A DNA stretch of 64,000 nucleotides from Parus major. Its lineage: Eukaryota > Chordata > Aves > Passeriformes > Paridae. Below, in pieces: positions 22,296 to 33,714 of the stretch. The notes beneath the pieces are model-generated. The model searched no databases and had not been told where the DNA came from. It saw only the letters and a program-made list of their open reading frames with translations. A program made the translations under genes and the position numbers. The stretch is from positions 838,538-902,537 of the forward strand of contig NC_031770.1 of assembly GCF_001522545.3 (NCBI RefSeq). The letters are read 5' to 3'. Numbering within the stretch: the stretch's first letter is position 1; each line of letters starts with the position of its first letter.

Positions 22296-23254
22296 AGGAA
22301 AATAAAATCCCATCTAGGAAAAAAAAATGGAGCCTGAAATCCTTCCTTTAGGAGAGCGGGCGAAGGAAGGGTTAAATTCCAAAATTCCACCTGCTCCGGA
22401 TCAATCCAGGGATTTGGCTTTTCCAAACACGGAAAGAGGGGGATATTCCAGGATGGTAAATCCATATTGAATAACGGGAAGTGCTTGGGATTTTCCCTCC
22501 TTGTCGGGAGGCTTAAATTCATTCCTGGGAATTCTGGCCTCAATCCCAAAAACCACCATCCCTAAAAAGCCGAGATCCAACAGGAACAACATTCCCAAGG
22601 TGAGGAATATTTCCCTCTTCAAGAAACCATCCCCACAGAAGTTTCCCCAACCCATTTCCGTAATGTTTTTCCCCATTTTTTCGCTGGGAAACGGAGTTCC
22701 AAATCCATCCTGACGGTTCTCCCACTTTCCCCAGCCTCCATCCCATTTTCCCTCTGGTTTAATCCGCCTCATTTGGGCGCTTTGCATCCCAGTTTCCCGG
22801 TTTTGTCCTTCCCTTCCCGAGCGTTTGTTCCCGCTGATCCAAGGGCATCGCCCGCTTCCATCTTTCCCAATTTAATGATATTTATCCAGCACCGCCTGGG
22901 AGAGGAATTGGCCGGAGCTCAACTTGGCAAAATAAATCGGGACGGCGTCCAGGATAATCCCACGGAACACATGGAATTTAATGGCCCCTTTGAATGTCCC
23001 CATCTGCGGCCGTTGTCCTTGGGATAAAACCTGGATGCCGCTTCCCAGTTCTCCTTGCGGAATTCCGCTCTCCGTCCCCACTCTCCTCTTGCTCCGCCCA
23101 CCAGGGCAGGTGGGTTGGTTTTCCCTGGATATTCCCGGTGATCCAGCAGCTGGATCAGAGCGGTTTTTCCTTAAATTCTCCTTGTGCTGAGGTCACCGAG
23201 GCAATGGCTTGTGGTGGGATCCCAGCTCTGGGGAGGATTGGGATGGAGGCGGAT
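22296..23254. other. Non-coding interval with an AT-richer island
   Basis: No exon recognised. About 22860-23000 is less repetitive, with 'AATTTAATGATATTTATCC' and 'ACATGGAATTTAATGG' homeodomain-type cores and 'CCTTTGAATG'. It may be a small conserved element, but no strong site cluster is present. Confidence 0.4.
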
Positions 23255-23460
23255 CATTCCCCTTCAGCTATCCCAGCTTGTTCCGAGCCCCATCCAGCCT
23301 GGATTTGAACATTCCCAGGGATCTGAGGGCAGCCACAGCTTTTCTGGGAAAACTGTGCCAGGGCCTCCCCACCCTCACGGGGTGGAATTAATTCCCATCT
23401 GTCCCTGGCAGTGGGAAGCCGTTCCCTGTATCCCATCCCTTATCCCAAACCCAAAGACTC
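23255..23460 (-). mobile_element. CR1-type LINE 3' fragment (minus)
   Basis: Reverse complement of the CR1 tail: 'GAGCCCCATCCAGCCTGGAT', 'CATTCCCAGGGATCTGAGGG', 'CCACAGCTTTTCTGGGAAAA', 'CTGTGCCAGGGCCTCCCCAC', then 'CCCTCACGGGGTGGAATTAA'. Confidence 0.88.
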
Positions 23461-23694
23461 GGCCCCATCCCAGAAAACCCCCCTTGGATGGTGCAGATGG
23501 GAATTCTCCTCCCTTCGGGGCAGTTATCCTGATTTTTGAGGTGCAAATCCACATTTCCTCCACAGGGATAAAACTGCGGGAGCCGAGCCCTTCCTGCAGC
23601 ATCCACAGAATTATTCCAGCTGGGATCAGCCATGAACCCTTCCCTTGGAAAAGAGGGACGCTCCCTTCCTCCTTCCAGCCGGGAGAAGAGGCAG

Positions 23695-23862
23695 CATTCC
23701 CATCCCCATTCCCATTCCCGTTCCTGTTCCTGTTCCTGTTCCCATTCCCATTCCCATCCCCATTCCTGTTCCCATTCCCATTCCCATCCCCATTCCTGTT
23801 CCTGTTCCCATTCCCGTTCCTGTTCCTGTTCCCGTTCCCATTCCCATTCCCCACCCCAGCAC
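23695..23862 (+). repeat. Hexanucleotide satellite, CATTCC/GTTCCT family
   Basis: A continuous 6-bp periodic array alternating between CATTCC, CGTTCC and TGTTCC blocks. All six frames stay open and give Ser-His/Ser-Cys, Pro-Ile/Pro-Val or Gly-Met/Gly-Asn/Glu-Trp dipeptide artefacts. Confidence 0.97.
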
Positions 23863-24409
23863 CGCTGCTCATTGCCAAGGACTGAACTGCTCCCGGGATT
23901 TCGGCACCAATTCTCCCATCTCCCAGCTCCCTTTTGGGGGCTCGATCCCAATTTTCTGCTGTTTGCTCTCTGCTGTGGCCGGGAGCCGGGATAAATCTTG
24001 GAGCAGGGAATAACATTCCTCATGGAAGCAAAGAGAGCCACTAGAGGGACCTTGGGGCCGAGCCGCAGCGAGGTCACACCCGGAATTTGGGTTGGAAGGG
24101 GGGACATCCCCAAATTCCCCTTTTCCCTCCCCTGCCGCCGCTCCAGGCTTATCCCACAACACCCTTTGCTCGGGATCTCCCTAAAAAAACCAGGAGCGCC
24201 TTTTATTCCCGTTTTGTAAACCACCCCCCTCAGCTTTTTCCGCTCCAGGAGCCTTTGGGGTGTGTGGGGGGGAATTTTTTCCCTTTTTTTTCCACCCCTT
24301 TTCTTCTCCCTCTCCCTGAACGCCGAAAGCCTCAAATTAAAAAATCCAAACCCCCCCAAAAAAAACCCAAAAAAAAAGCAGGGAAAATCTCCCGGCAGGA
24401 AAAGCGGGA
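23863..24409. other. Non-coding interval, nothing recognised
   Basis: GC-moderate sequence with A/C-rich runs at about 24340-24380. No gene recognised. Confidence 0.5.
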
Positions 24410-24665
24410 GGCAAACACAGGAGTTAATTTGGGCCGGAATAGCTGCGGCTGTTTGTGGTTGTCCCTGACTCCGGAGCACCTGTGTTTGCTCACGAGCTTT
24501 TCCCAATCTGCCACCAAATGCCCGGGATTGTCACATGGGCCTGGAGCTTCCCGGCGCCTTGGGAATGAGAAAGGCGCAGCTTTTAGCGGAGTTAATCATT
24601 AATGCGCCGGCCTTTGTCCCGCTCCCGGGCCTGACAGGCCTTTGATATCCCAGATTTCCCAGATT
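24410..24665. promoter_or_regulatory. Candidate endoderm-type enhancer with near-perfect HNF1 site
   Basis: Seen directly: GTTAATCATTAAT (24591-24603), a 12-of-13 match to the HNF1 palindrome GTTAATNATTAAC; CCTTTGAT (24639-24646), a TCF/LEF core; TGTTTGC next to an E-box CACCTG near 24480-24490; and GTTAATTT near 24423. HNF1, FOXA and TCF sites together are typical of gut and liver elements. The block is about 18 kb 3' of FOXA2. Conservation and activity are untested. Confidence 0.4.
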
Positions 24666-25009
24666 TGCCAGCGGCACCCGGAGCCAGGTACCGAGGAGCA
24701 GCCTGCCTGGAGCTGCCCTTTCCCTCGGGATTCACTTCCCGGGGCCCTCCGAGCACCCCCTGTGCCCATCCAGGAGTTTTCCCTCATCCTCTGCTCCATC
24801 CTCACTCTTCTCTCGGGGTAAAAATCCTTTGGGATATCCGCCCCTGCTCCCGAGCTTCTGGATCCCTCGGAATTGGGGGGCGCCGGGGCAGGGATGCAGC
24901 TGCTCCCTCTTCTCCCCTTCCCAAATTTCCTCCTCCCTGTTGCTTTTCCCAAATTCTTTTCCCAAATTCTTTGCCTGCTCGTTCTGGGGGCACAGGGAGG
25001 GAAAGCTCC
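24666..25009. other. Non-coding interval, nothing recognised
   Basis: GC-rich sequence with pyrimidine-rich words; no gene recognised. Confidence 0.5.
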
Positions 25010-25382
25010 AAGATGGATCCACTTCCTTGGAATCCTCCCCTAAAATCATTTTGGAGCAAAATCCCCCCAAAGGAAGGCCCTGCTTTGCCAGGGGCTGTGG
25101 GAAAGAGGGAGCAGGAAAGCGGGGAAGTTCTCCCCGTGCCAACAACGCCTCCATTTCCTGGGAATTCTCCAATAAAACCAGTTTTCCATTCAGTTTTCCA
25201 TTCCAAAACGGGCTCGGAGCAGAATCCTCTCCAAAGGAAGGCCCTGTTTTTTCCAGAGGCTGCCAGAAGGAGGGCACGGGGAGGGAAAACTCTCCTGGGC
25301 ACCCAACACGGCTCCACTTCCTTGGAATCCATTCCGGAGCAGGAGCCCCCCCAAAGGACAGGAGGCTTCCCATAAAACTGCT
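25010..25382 (+). repeat. Diverged tandem repeat, about 150-170 bp unit
   Basis: Two and a half copies share 'CACTTCCTTGGAATCC', 'CCAAAGGAAGGCCCTG', 'CAGGGAGGGAAA' or variants, and 'GGAGCAAAATCC' or variants. The period is irregular because of indels. Long frames on both strands here result from lack of stops in the repeat. Confidence 0.8.
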
Positions 25383-26754
25383 GGGAATGTGATTTGTGCT
25401 CCCGGAGCCCCGGGGCACAGTCAAACTCCAAGGTTCCTGAACTTTTCCTTGACTCCATCAAATCCTGACAGCTCCTCCACAGCGCTGCCAGGACAGGGAT
25501 GGAGGTGGAGCCGTGCCAGGGACTTCCCAAGGCTCTGTTCCCACATTTATGGCATCCAGGGATGGAAATCCGGCAGGATCCCCCCCATATTCCCAGCTGG
25601 AGAATTTCTATCCCAGCTCCCAGTGCTGGTGGAAATCGTCCCAAACCCCAAACTGAAATTCCCCAAGTTTTTGACCCCGCCCCCGTCGCTGCCTCTGGAA
25701 GTTGGACGGGAAAACTCAGTGGGTCCATGGGCTCCATCTGGAATACCTGAGGGGGAGCGCTAGGAAAATGATCCAGGGATTGCAGCCTCTGGGAAGAGTT
25801 TTGAGGCCACTTTTGCCCAGGGAATTCTGCCCCCGGATCCCTCCTGATCCTGGCACACCCCAAAACCACAAAGGAATGTGGGGCTGGCTCCCAAATTTTC
25901 AGATCCAAGGGGAAACTCCCTGCAGTGGCCAGGATTTGCTCATGGTGACTCACGGAGATAAAGCTCCCAAGGTCACCGAAGGAGCCGGGAAACCTGGAAT
26001 TCTCCCCCACCGGCTCCCTGCTCAGCTGGGATGTGCCTGGACAAGTTCCGAGCAATCCCTGGAGCTGCAGCATTCCCCCCGGGAACCTCAGGCTGGAATA
26101 TCCCGGTTTGGGTGGAATTCAAGTATCAGGCCATGAACTGGGAGCAAATCCAGGGCAGAATTCCTAAAATCCATCGGAAGCATTGGATCTCCAAGGCCAA
26201 GGCAGAGCTTTGATCCCCTCACCTGTCGGAACACCCAGGGAGGCTCCGCTCTTTTGCAACTCCGACCAAGAATTCCACTTAAAGCACTCCAGAGCCGGAG
26301 AGCCAGGATTCCAGCCCTTGGAGAACACGGATCCACCCCCAGCCCAGACTTCCAAGGGCTCTCCAGGCCTTGGAAATGCCTCCGCGCTCACGTCATGGCT
26401 GCAATGCTCCGGGAGCACCTCCGGCTCCAATCCCTCGGGATTATCGGCTCCCTGGAGCCTCGGAAAAGCGGCCAGGGAACCACAGGGGTCGGGGAGCCAC
26501 GGCATGGGAAGCAGAGCCCAAATTCCGGAGCCTTCCCACCTGGGAGCAGACCCCAGCTCCCTCAGCATTCCAGCCGGGAAAGGAGGCCAGAGCCCGTCGG
26601 AGGGTGGGGCTCTCTGGGATTGGCCACCAGAAAGGTGGGAAGCAGGATTTTCCCTCCTTCCTGGCCAATCCCGGCACTCTGGGGGTGGGAAGGGGCCTCT
26701 GGATTTCTCCCCACGGCCTCCAGCGGAATGAGGTGCGAAGCCCTTGCTCCGCTC
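25383..26754. other. Non-coding interval, nothing recognised
   Basis: Several frames of 130-235 codons exist on both strands but overlap one another and have no domain. No RNA gene or clear element is seen. A GLI-like word at 26229-26237 is listed among the rejected items. Confidence 0.5.
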
Positions 26755-27058
26755 GGTCCCTATGGAATTATGGGAATATTCCAGCTGGAAAAGACCTCAG
26801 AAATCATCAAATCCAACCTTTGTCCCTTTCCCGCTTTCTCTGAGCACGGAGTGACAATTCCAGCTGCTCCTTGGACACTCCCAGGGATGGGGACTCCACC
26901 AGTGTCCCGCTCCAAGCCTTTCCGTAAAGAAATTCCCGATGTCCAACGGAACTTCCCCTGAGGCCATTCCCTCCTCTCTTCTCCCTTGTTTCCTGAGGGA
27001 ACATCCTGATTCCCACCTGGCTGCACCCTCCTTCCAGGTGGAGGCTGTGGCTTCCCCG
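26755..27058 (-). mobile_element. CR1-type LINE 3' fragment (minus), longest in window
   Basis: Reverse complement of a CR1 3' region in correct order: 'GGAAAAGACCTCAGAAATCA' with 'TCCAACC', 'CTCCCAGGGATGGGGACTCC' with 'ACCA', 'GTAAAGAAATTCCCGATGTC' with 'CAAC', 'CCCCTGAGGCCATTCCCTCC', and 'CACCTGGCTGCACCCTCCTT'. It is about 300 bp and non-coding, of a different CR1 subtype from those at 23.3 and 53.9 kb. Confidence 0.92.
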
Positions 27059-27284
27059 GTTGGAATTCCCAGAGGGAAGATTTTTCCTTGTTTTCCACAG
27101 GCTTTAGCTGGGAGCTGGATGTGCCTCTGCCCCGGGGGATGTCCATGAATTCAGCGCACGGAAGCTGGAGCTGGAGTGGGCGGGAAGCGGGAACGGGGCT
27201 GCCCGGGATCACGGATAAACGAGCGTGGGATCAGCTTCCCGGGAGGAAAACTCCAGGGTGCTAAAAGGCTCTTTGATCCAGCGG

Positions 27285-27332
27285 GGAGAAGATAAATGGG
27301 ATAAACGGGATAAATGGGATAAATAAACAGGA
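27285..27332 (+). repeat. Short GGGATAAAT repeat
   Basis: Four units of about 10 bp (GATAAATGG/GATAAACGG) end in ATAAACAGG. The repeat also creates GATA and forkhead-like words, which should not be counted as independent binding sites. Confidence 0.85.
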
Positions 27333-28655
27333 CCTGCTGGAGGCACATCCACACTGGGAACACAAATGATCGATTAGGGCCTTTTCCAGCCGCAGAACTC
27401 CAACCCCAATCCTTCAAAAAGTCCGGAGGCTCCAAGGGAAAAGCGCGTTTTAACACCGGCCTCGGGAACGGCTCTTGGAGCGAGCCATCCAAGCCCATTC
27501 CCGAATCCTTGTTTAAATATTTTCCCTGCTCTTTCCCCGCCGCAGCCCGGTTGCCGCGTGCATCCCACGCCGGAGCCAGGGAGGAAGCGTTCCTGGAAAA
27601 ATCACAAAGCCACTTTCAGCCGCAGAAATCCCCGTCCCGAATCCAAACAGGGAAGCCTCTGTCCCTTGCCAGCCTAGGCTGGGTTTCCGCCCGGAATTAG
27701 GCAGGGAAAGGGAAGGGGCCGCTTTTCCAGCTGCGGGGTGGAAATCCTGCTTTTTCCGAGGGGCTCTTTCCAAGCTCTGCGCTGCCGGGACAGTCGGGAC
27801 TCCCTGGAGGGATGACCACGGAAGGGAACGCTCCGGGGAGAGGGCTGTGGGCATGGAAAATGGGTTTCCATGGAAAAGCCTGGTCGCTCCTATAGCAGCG
27901 TCCGTCTGGCAGGGCTGGAAAAGCTCCTTCCTGGAGCTGGAATCAGACAGATATTTGCTGGAATACGGGGTTATTCCAGGCCGGCTCTTCCAGGGAAGGG
28001 GGGTGAGGATCTTCACTTTGCCCCTTGGATCACATCCAACCTGCCGGGAATGTCCTGGGAAGCCCCCTCAGGATCAACCCCTCAGGGGCAGGGGATGGAT
28101 CAGCCCCTTCCTGGTGGCATTCCCAGTGACCCGGAGCCGCTCCGACGTTAATGGGATAATGAGGGCTCTGTGGGGAAATGCGGAATTCCAGGGGATGCTC
28201 CGGAGGGCCGGGATGTGGCTGCACATCCCATCCTGCACATTCCATTAACGTGATGGGAAGACACCTTTGTCCCGTGGAGGAGAGGTGGAAGGAGCCACCA
28301 GCAGCTCCAGGATCATTTTCCACATTTAGTTGGGAGCTGGACATTCCCAAGGTTCTCCGTACAACCAGGAGGGAGCAGAGGGTGACCGGCACAGAACCTG
28401 GCTTTTCCCAGATAAAGCTCCTTCCTGCTCTCCAGCGGCAGCTGTCCCTTCATCCCGCAGATCCAGAGCTCATTCCCACCCTCCGGGTGTGCCCTCACCA
28501 TCGTCCCACCAGATCCCACAGGGCCGGGCTGGGCTCGCTCCCAGGAAACCAGGGAAGTCATGGATCATCCTGAGATGTAGTTCTCATGGCAGATCCCCTC
28601 CAGATGGGATATTCCAGAGGCTCGGAGTCACCGAGCTGGTGACACCTGGAGCCGA
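27333..28655. other. Non-coding interval, nothing recognised
   Basis: Unique GC-moderate sequence with no exon, RNA gene or transposon recognised. 'TTGTTTAAATATTT' near 27510 is the only AT-rich word of note. Confidence 0.5.
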
Positions 28656-28985
28656 CGCCTGGGACCAAGGCATGGATGTGGTTGGGGTAGGGATGGGATC
28701 AAAGCATGGATGTGACCATCCCATGGATGTGACCAAAGCCATGGATGTGGCTGGGAGTCATGGATGTGACCAAGGCATGGATGTGGTTGGATTAGGGGTG
28801 GGATCAAGGCATGGATGTGACCAAGCCCATGGATATGACCAAAGCCATGGATGTGGCTGGGAGTCATGGATGTGACCAAGGTATGGATGTGGTTGGATTA
28901 GGGATATGACCAAAGGCATGGATGTGACCAAGCCTATGGATGTGACCAAGCCCATGGATACGGTTGGAGTCATGGAGAACTGGTC
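28656..28985 (+). repeat. Minisatellite built on CATGGATGTGACCAA
   Basis: About 17 copies of a 15-18 bp unit alternate between 'CATGGATGTGACCAAG' and 'CATGGATGTGGTTGG'. They form a higher-order period containing 'GGAGTCATGGATGTGACC'. Opposite-strand frames read as His-Ile-His-Gly repeats and are artefacts. Confidence 0.94.
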
Positions 28986-30170
28986 CATCCAGGCTGTTTA
29001 AGCACCAGGAGACTCCAAGATTCTGTTCAAAAGCCGAGGGAACAGCTCAGAGCTCTTCCGTGGTGGGAAGCCGGGAGCTGGGGACTCCGGCTGCCCTCCC
29101 TTCCCGCGGGATCAGCCGGCTCCCAGCTCCTGCTGGGCAAACGGGGCCGGATGAGATAAGGGCTGTGTGCGCAATTCCGAGCCCAGTCTCCCTTCCCGAC
29201 ATCCACCTGCTCCCGGCTCCCTCCCTGCGTCCCAGCCGCACTGGGCTCAGCCCCTCCACCCTTCCCGTTCCCTCCGGGAATATTCCGTGCTGCTCCCGCT
29301 CCCACGTTGCCCCGGGGAGACGGTGCTGGGCGTGCAGCATCCCAAAAACCCTGACGGGGGGTGGGATACCACCCCCAAACCAAACTTGGGGAAGACGAGC
29401 GGGAGGGAGTCGGGATTTTGGCGTTGGGATGAAGGGATGAGTCCCACCAACGCGGATCCAGCAGACTGGGAATGGTAAAACTGGGGATTCCGGGGAGATT
29501 AATCCCGGAGATAAGCAGGACAACGGCGGGGCTGGAGGGCTCCGTGGCTCAAACAAAGGGATGTGGGAGCGGGAGCCGGGAAAGACAGATGGGTTGTTAA
29601 ACACTGCCAGCATACCTGGCTGGAGCCATTCCCGGGTCACCGGGAACAGCAGCCGGGATTTGGGGTGGTGGATCTGACCAATTCCAGCCGACTTTTACCC
29701 TCTTCCTTATCTCCGGCTCTCCCAGGGGTGATCTCGGGATTCCAAAGGCTCTCCAGGACATGGAAAACTTTCCTGGCTGTCTCAAGGTGTCCAAACCCGC
29801 CCCACCCAGTGGGGGCTGCCCTGCCAGGGGCTCCTGGTTTTCCCAGCAGAAGGAATTCGGGAGAGCAGCGGTGTCTCCGCATGGGTTTCCCTCTTCCAAA
29901 CGTTTTCCACAGGCTCCAAGGAGTGCCCAGTTGGGCAATATGGAATTTGCTGCAGCCTCTAAATCAGGGAATTTTCACCCTCCCCAGGTGCTGCACCTCT
30001 GAGCATGGAATCCACCCAGCCTGTGGCATCAATTATCCCTAAAAACCAGGAAAACTGTGGGATTAAAATTGGCTCAGCCAACAACATCCCCAGGAACCTC
30101 TTCCCTGTTTTTTCATCTGGTGAAAGCTGTGCCTGGAGAGAAGATCAGGAGAGATCCCATCAACTTCTCC
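28986..30170. other. Non-coding interval, nothing recognised
   Basis: Frames of 100-200 codons on both strands with no recognisable domain. No transposon or element called. Confidence 0.5.
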
Positions 30171-30432
30171 ACCTCTCTATCAGATTCCCTGCTCTCCATC
30201 AAATCCCTTCCCTGCTCCTCCATCAAATCCCTTCCCNNNNNNNNNNNNNNNNNNNNNNNNNNNNNNNNNNNNNNNNNNNNNNNNNNNNNNNNNNNNNNNN
30301 NNNNNNNNNNNNNNNNNNNNNNNNNNCCTGCTCCTCCATCAAATCCCTTCCCAGTTCTCCATCAAATCCCTTCCCTGCTCCTCCATCAAATCCCTTCCCT
30401 GTGCTCCATCAAATCCCTTCCTGCCGTCTCCC
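30171..30432 (+). repeat. 25-bp minisatellite interrupted by a gap
   Basis: Units 'CTCCATCAAATCCCTTCCC' plus 'TGCTC' or 'AGTT' repeat on both sides of a run of N at 30237-30326. About seven copies are visible. Confidence 0.93.
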
Positions 30433-32089
30433 GGCGGAGACGAGACACTAAAGAATGGGATGTCAGGGCCACAGGGCTGCTCCCCTCCATCCATTATCCC
30501 ACTCCAAAGGTCTCACCTATCCAAGAGCCCCATCCATCCCCATTTCCCAGCGGCTGGGGCGGCCCCTCCCCTGCCGGCCCTTGGAGCCCTCTGCTTTCCA
30601 TCAGCTTTTCCAAGACAATGGGTGTCTGGAAGCTCCTTAACTCCTCGGGAAGGGGGGGTTTGTGGACACAGCCCCGGTGCTGGGGGATGGCTCCAGGGAA
30701 AAACTCCCCCCTGGGACACCCCTTCCTTCCCAGAAAAACGGGATCACATCACCCCAGGCTTTTTTCCCTGCACTTGAGGGAGTTTTCCCAGCGTTTTCCC
30801 CTGAATTAGACGCTCCTAAAAATCCCTGGGATACCCAGGGGGGTCATTAATGGGACATATGACTCTGTTTGACATCCCAAACCATAATTTGGGATTAGGG
30901 ATATGAATCCTCTGTCAGGGCAGCAGGTGGAGCCTTGGGATGAGGCCCGGAGCAGGAGATGCCGTGTGGGAATCATCTCTTCCGGGTGGGGCCTTCCCGG
31001 GATAGCACCAATCCCATCTCCTCTTGTGTTTCTGGGGTTTCCTGGGAATGCGTGACCCCCACAGGAATCGCCTCTGCAGCCCCTGCACCTCAGGCTGGTC
31101 CAGGAAACCTGGGATACCGGGAATTCCATGCAGGCTGTCCAAAAATCCCATGGAAAAGATTTGTTCTATTTTTTTTTTTAAAGATTTTTATTAGGAATAT
31201 TAGTGCTGACATTCCACTGATATTTTTTTCTTGTTCTTTCTATTATTATTCCCAAAATTATTTTGGGATTGGAGCTGAACATTCCCAGCACAGCCAAAAC
31301 ACGGATTTGGGCTGGGGTTTTTATCCCAGCAGGGTTTTTCTCCAGGCAGGATTTGAGTCCCGAAACATCCACGGATATTGGAAGTGCAAGGGGAAGGGGA
31401 AGAGGGGCCCCGAGTCCATCCAGCTCCATGGAAAACTTTGGGATGGTGCTGGAATGATCCCTCATTCCAAGGGCTTATCTCGTGGCAGAGAACCACTGCT
31501 GGCACCGCTGCCAGGGGCACTTTATTCCCTTGGAAGGGAAGGCAGCAGAATTCCAGTGCCAAATCCATTGTTCCCGGAGCAGGAATGACTCCGGCTCCTG
31601 CCAGGTTCCGGAGCTCCCATTGTTATTCCAGAGCTCAGGATCACCCGGCTCTGCAGTAGCTGAGGCGGGAACGCTCCTTCCTCTCCACTTTGCTGCTTTC
31701 ATTCCCTGATTTTTTTTGCCTCCAATTCCACGATTTAACTTCCACGAGGAATGAGAGGAGCTTTGGGGTCACTTCCAGCCGGAATCATTCTGTGGGTTCA
31801 GGCCAGAAGCAGCGTGGTGGGAACCCCCCAGGCCCGGGAATGTTGGCTCTGGGAATGTTGGATGTTGGGATGAGCTGGACACAGGTGGGAAGAACCAAAC
31901 CCCGATGGGTTCCAGAGCATCCGAGCGCCGTCGGATCCGGAGCGGCGGGATCACAAGGCTGGGAATCTCTGTGGGCCATGGGAACGTTGGATCATCTCCA
32001 GGTGCTTCCTGGCCACCTCTCCCTACGTTATCCCAGCCCTCGGGAAGGAGCCGCTCCCTCCGGCAGCTCCTTCTCCCGGCTTTGTATCC
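30433..32089. other. Non-coding interval with one AT-rich patch
   Basis: No exon recognised. About 31160-31265 is AT-rich ('TTTTTATTAGGAATATTAGT' and 'TCTATTATTATTCCC') and non-repetitive, but carries no site cluster I would defend. Confidence 0.45.
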
Positions 32090-32400
32090 AATTTAACCGC
32101 TGGATTTGAAATGCCAGCGGAGTTAAGAGGAGCTGATTAAAAAGCGGGAGCCTCATCCCAGTTTTTAAACACGGAGTTGCTTGGCCGTATTTACATTAGT
32201 GTCAACTTTAATTTAAATCCCGCATAACGATATTTGCTTCCCTAAATTTATTCCCCGGGAACGCCGCGCAAATTACCCGGCACCGCCGGCACCTTCTCTT
32301 TGTCTCCGGCGGAGTGGCTCGGGAATGAGCTCCTGGAAGTGTCATTCCGCCTCTTTAACGTCTCATTAATTAACCCATCCCGCTTTCGGGATGAGCTCGG
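32090..32400. promoter_or_regulatory. Candidate enhancer with forkhead and homeodomain words
   Basis: An AT-richer non-repetitive block about 10.6 kb 3' of FOXA2. Seen directly: 'AGCTGATTAAAAAG', TATTTAC (32188-32194) followed by ATTAGTG, 'ACTTTAATTTAAATCC', 'CGATATTTGC', 'CTCTTTGTC' and ATTAATTAAC (near 32365-32374; reverse GTTAATTAAT, HNF1-like). Its texture contrasts sharply with the flanking ATTCC-rich DNA. Confidence 0.4.
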
Positions 32401-32424
32401 AGCCCGGAAAAGCAATTCCGGCTG

Positions 32425-32716
32425 GATCCGCCTTCAAAATGGGAGCTGGGATAGGCTCGGTGAGCCTCATCCCTTCCAGCTTGGGACAGTCCTTGGGAAA
32501 TCGTGGAATTAAGGTGCCCAGCCGTGGGAAAGGCATAAAACCCCTTTCCTGAGGGATTTTGGGATGAACAATCCCTGGAACGGAAATCCGCCTTTAAAAT
32601 GGGAATGAATTGGGACAGGCTGGGTGCGCCTCATCCCTTCCAACCTGGGATATTCCGTGGGAATTCACAGAATCCAGGAGCCCAGCCCTCTTCCTGAGGG
32701 ATTTTGGGGTTGGGCC
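32425..32716 (+). repeat. Two-copy tandem duplication, about 160-bp period
   Basis: Both copies run through 'CCGCCTTCAAAATGGGA' or its TTT variant, 'CTCATCCCTTCCA', 'CCTTGGGAA' or a variant, 'GCCCAGCC', and 'TTCCTGAGGGATTTTGGG'. The copies are moderately diverged. Confidence 0.85.
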
Positions 32717-33394
32717 GTCCCGGGAGTGCAGCGTCAGGGCAGGGAATATCCAGGTGCTCCGGGATTTCAGGGACATGTGGGATGAGCTCAGGGCAGCCCA
32801 GGAAGAAGAGGAGCCTTCCAGTCTGGCCATCCTGCAGGAAAAAGTGGGGAAAACCACAAAAACCCCCAGTGATTCTGTGGATTTTTGGGACAGCAGCAGA
32901 GCTCTGGGATTGCCGAATCCACAAGCTTTTCTCTCCTCACTCCTAAAATCCTTTCGGGATTCTTTCCCACGGCCCAGGGCTATTCCCAGCTCCCAAAAAG
33001 GAGCAAAAAGTGGGAATGGCAAAGGATGGATCATCCCTGCTGGCCTTGCTCCCGATTCATTTGGAATTCCAGCATTTCCCTGCCCGGAGCAAAAGCAGGG
33101 GTGGCCTGGATTAGCAGAGGGAGAGATTTCCCTGGATTTTCAGGGAATGAAGGCCTGGATGCGGTGGTACCCAGCAAGGATATTCCCAGTATTTCACACA
33201 TTCCAGGCTCCCAGATGGATCTCCCAGGATGGACGATGCACATTTAGGAGCCTCACATTCCGTGCTCGTTGTGCCCTAAATAAAAATACGGAATTCTGCA
33301 TTGGGCAGCTCCTCATCTCCAGCCCGGGCGGGAAATATCCCTTGGAATGAGGCATTCCTGCAGCTCTCTTGGAACGAGGACAGGATTCCTTGCC
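32717..33394. other. Non-coding interval, nothing recognised
   Basis: A plus-strand frame of 246 codons (32610-33350) covers most of this interval, but it starts inside the duplication and has no domain or homologue I recognise. I treat it as chance. Confidence 0.5.
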
Positions 33395-33625
33395 CAAAAG
33401 GGTTTCCTTGCCCCAAGAGGTTTTCCTTTATCCGAGAGGATTTTCCCTTTATCCAAGAGGTTTTCCTTTCCAGAAAGTGCTTCCTATCCCTGAAATGTTT
33501 CCTTGGCCCCAGAGGTTTCCCTTTTTCCCCTTATCCAAGAGGGTTTCTCTTCCCTTTCTCCGAGAGTTTTCCTTGCCCCCAGAGGGTTTTCCTGGCCCTA
33601 AAACCTTTCCTTGTCCCAAAAGGCC
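33395..33625 (+). repeat. Degenerate minisatellite, TTCCTT..CCCAAGAGG unit
   Basis: About nine loose units of 22-28 bp with core 'TTTCCTTTATCCGAGAGG' or 'TTCCTTGCCCCCAGAGG'. Strongly degenerate. Confidence 0.85.
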
Positions 33626-33714
33626 ATTCCCAAGGATGCCAAGGGCGGGGTGTGGGATGATCCAGGGCCACACGGAGCCTCATCCCAGAGCCCGGAGCGG
33701 CTTTTGCCGGATCC

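Noticed and set aside
24802..26073. A 423-codon minus-strand frame
   Set aside because: It crosses the diverged tandem repeat at 25.0-25.4 kb and unique non-coding DNA, overlaps equally long plus-strand frames, and shows no recognisable domain.
26229..26237. GAACACCCA, resembling the GLI site of the mouse Foxa2 floor-plate enhancer
   Set aside because: A 9-base match is expected about once in every two windows of this size by chance; the surroundings are ordinary short-word-rich sequence with no accompanying homeodomain cluster.
27285..27332. Cluster of GATA and forkhead sites
   Set aside because: All copies come from a single 10-bp repeat, so they are not independent sites.
32610..33350. 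A 246-codon plus-strand frame as a gene
   Set aside because: It begins inside a local duplication, has no domain I recognise, and its mirror frame on the other strand is also open over much of its length.
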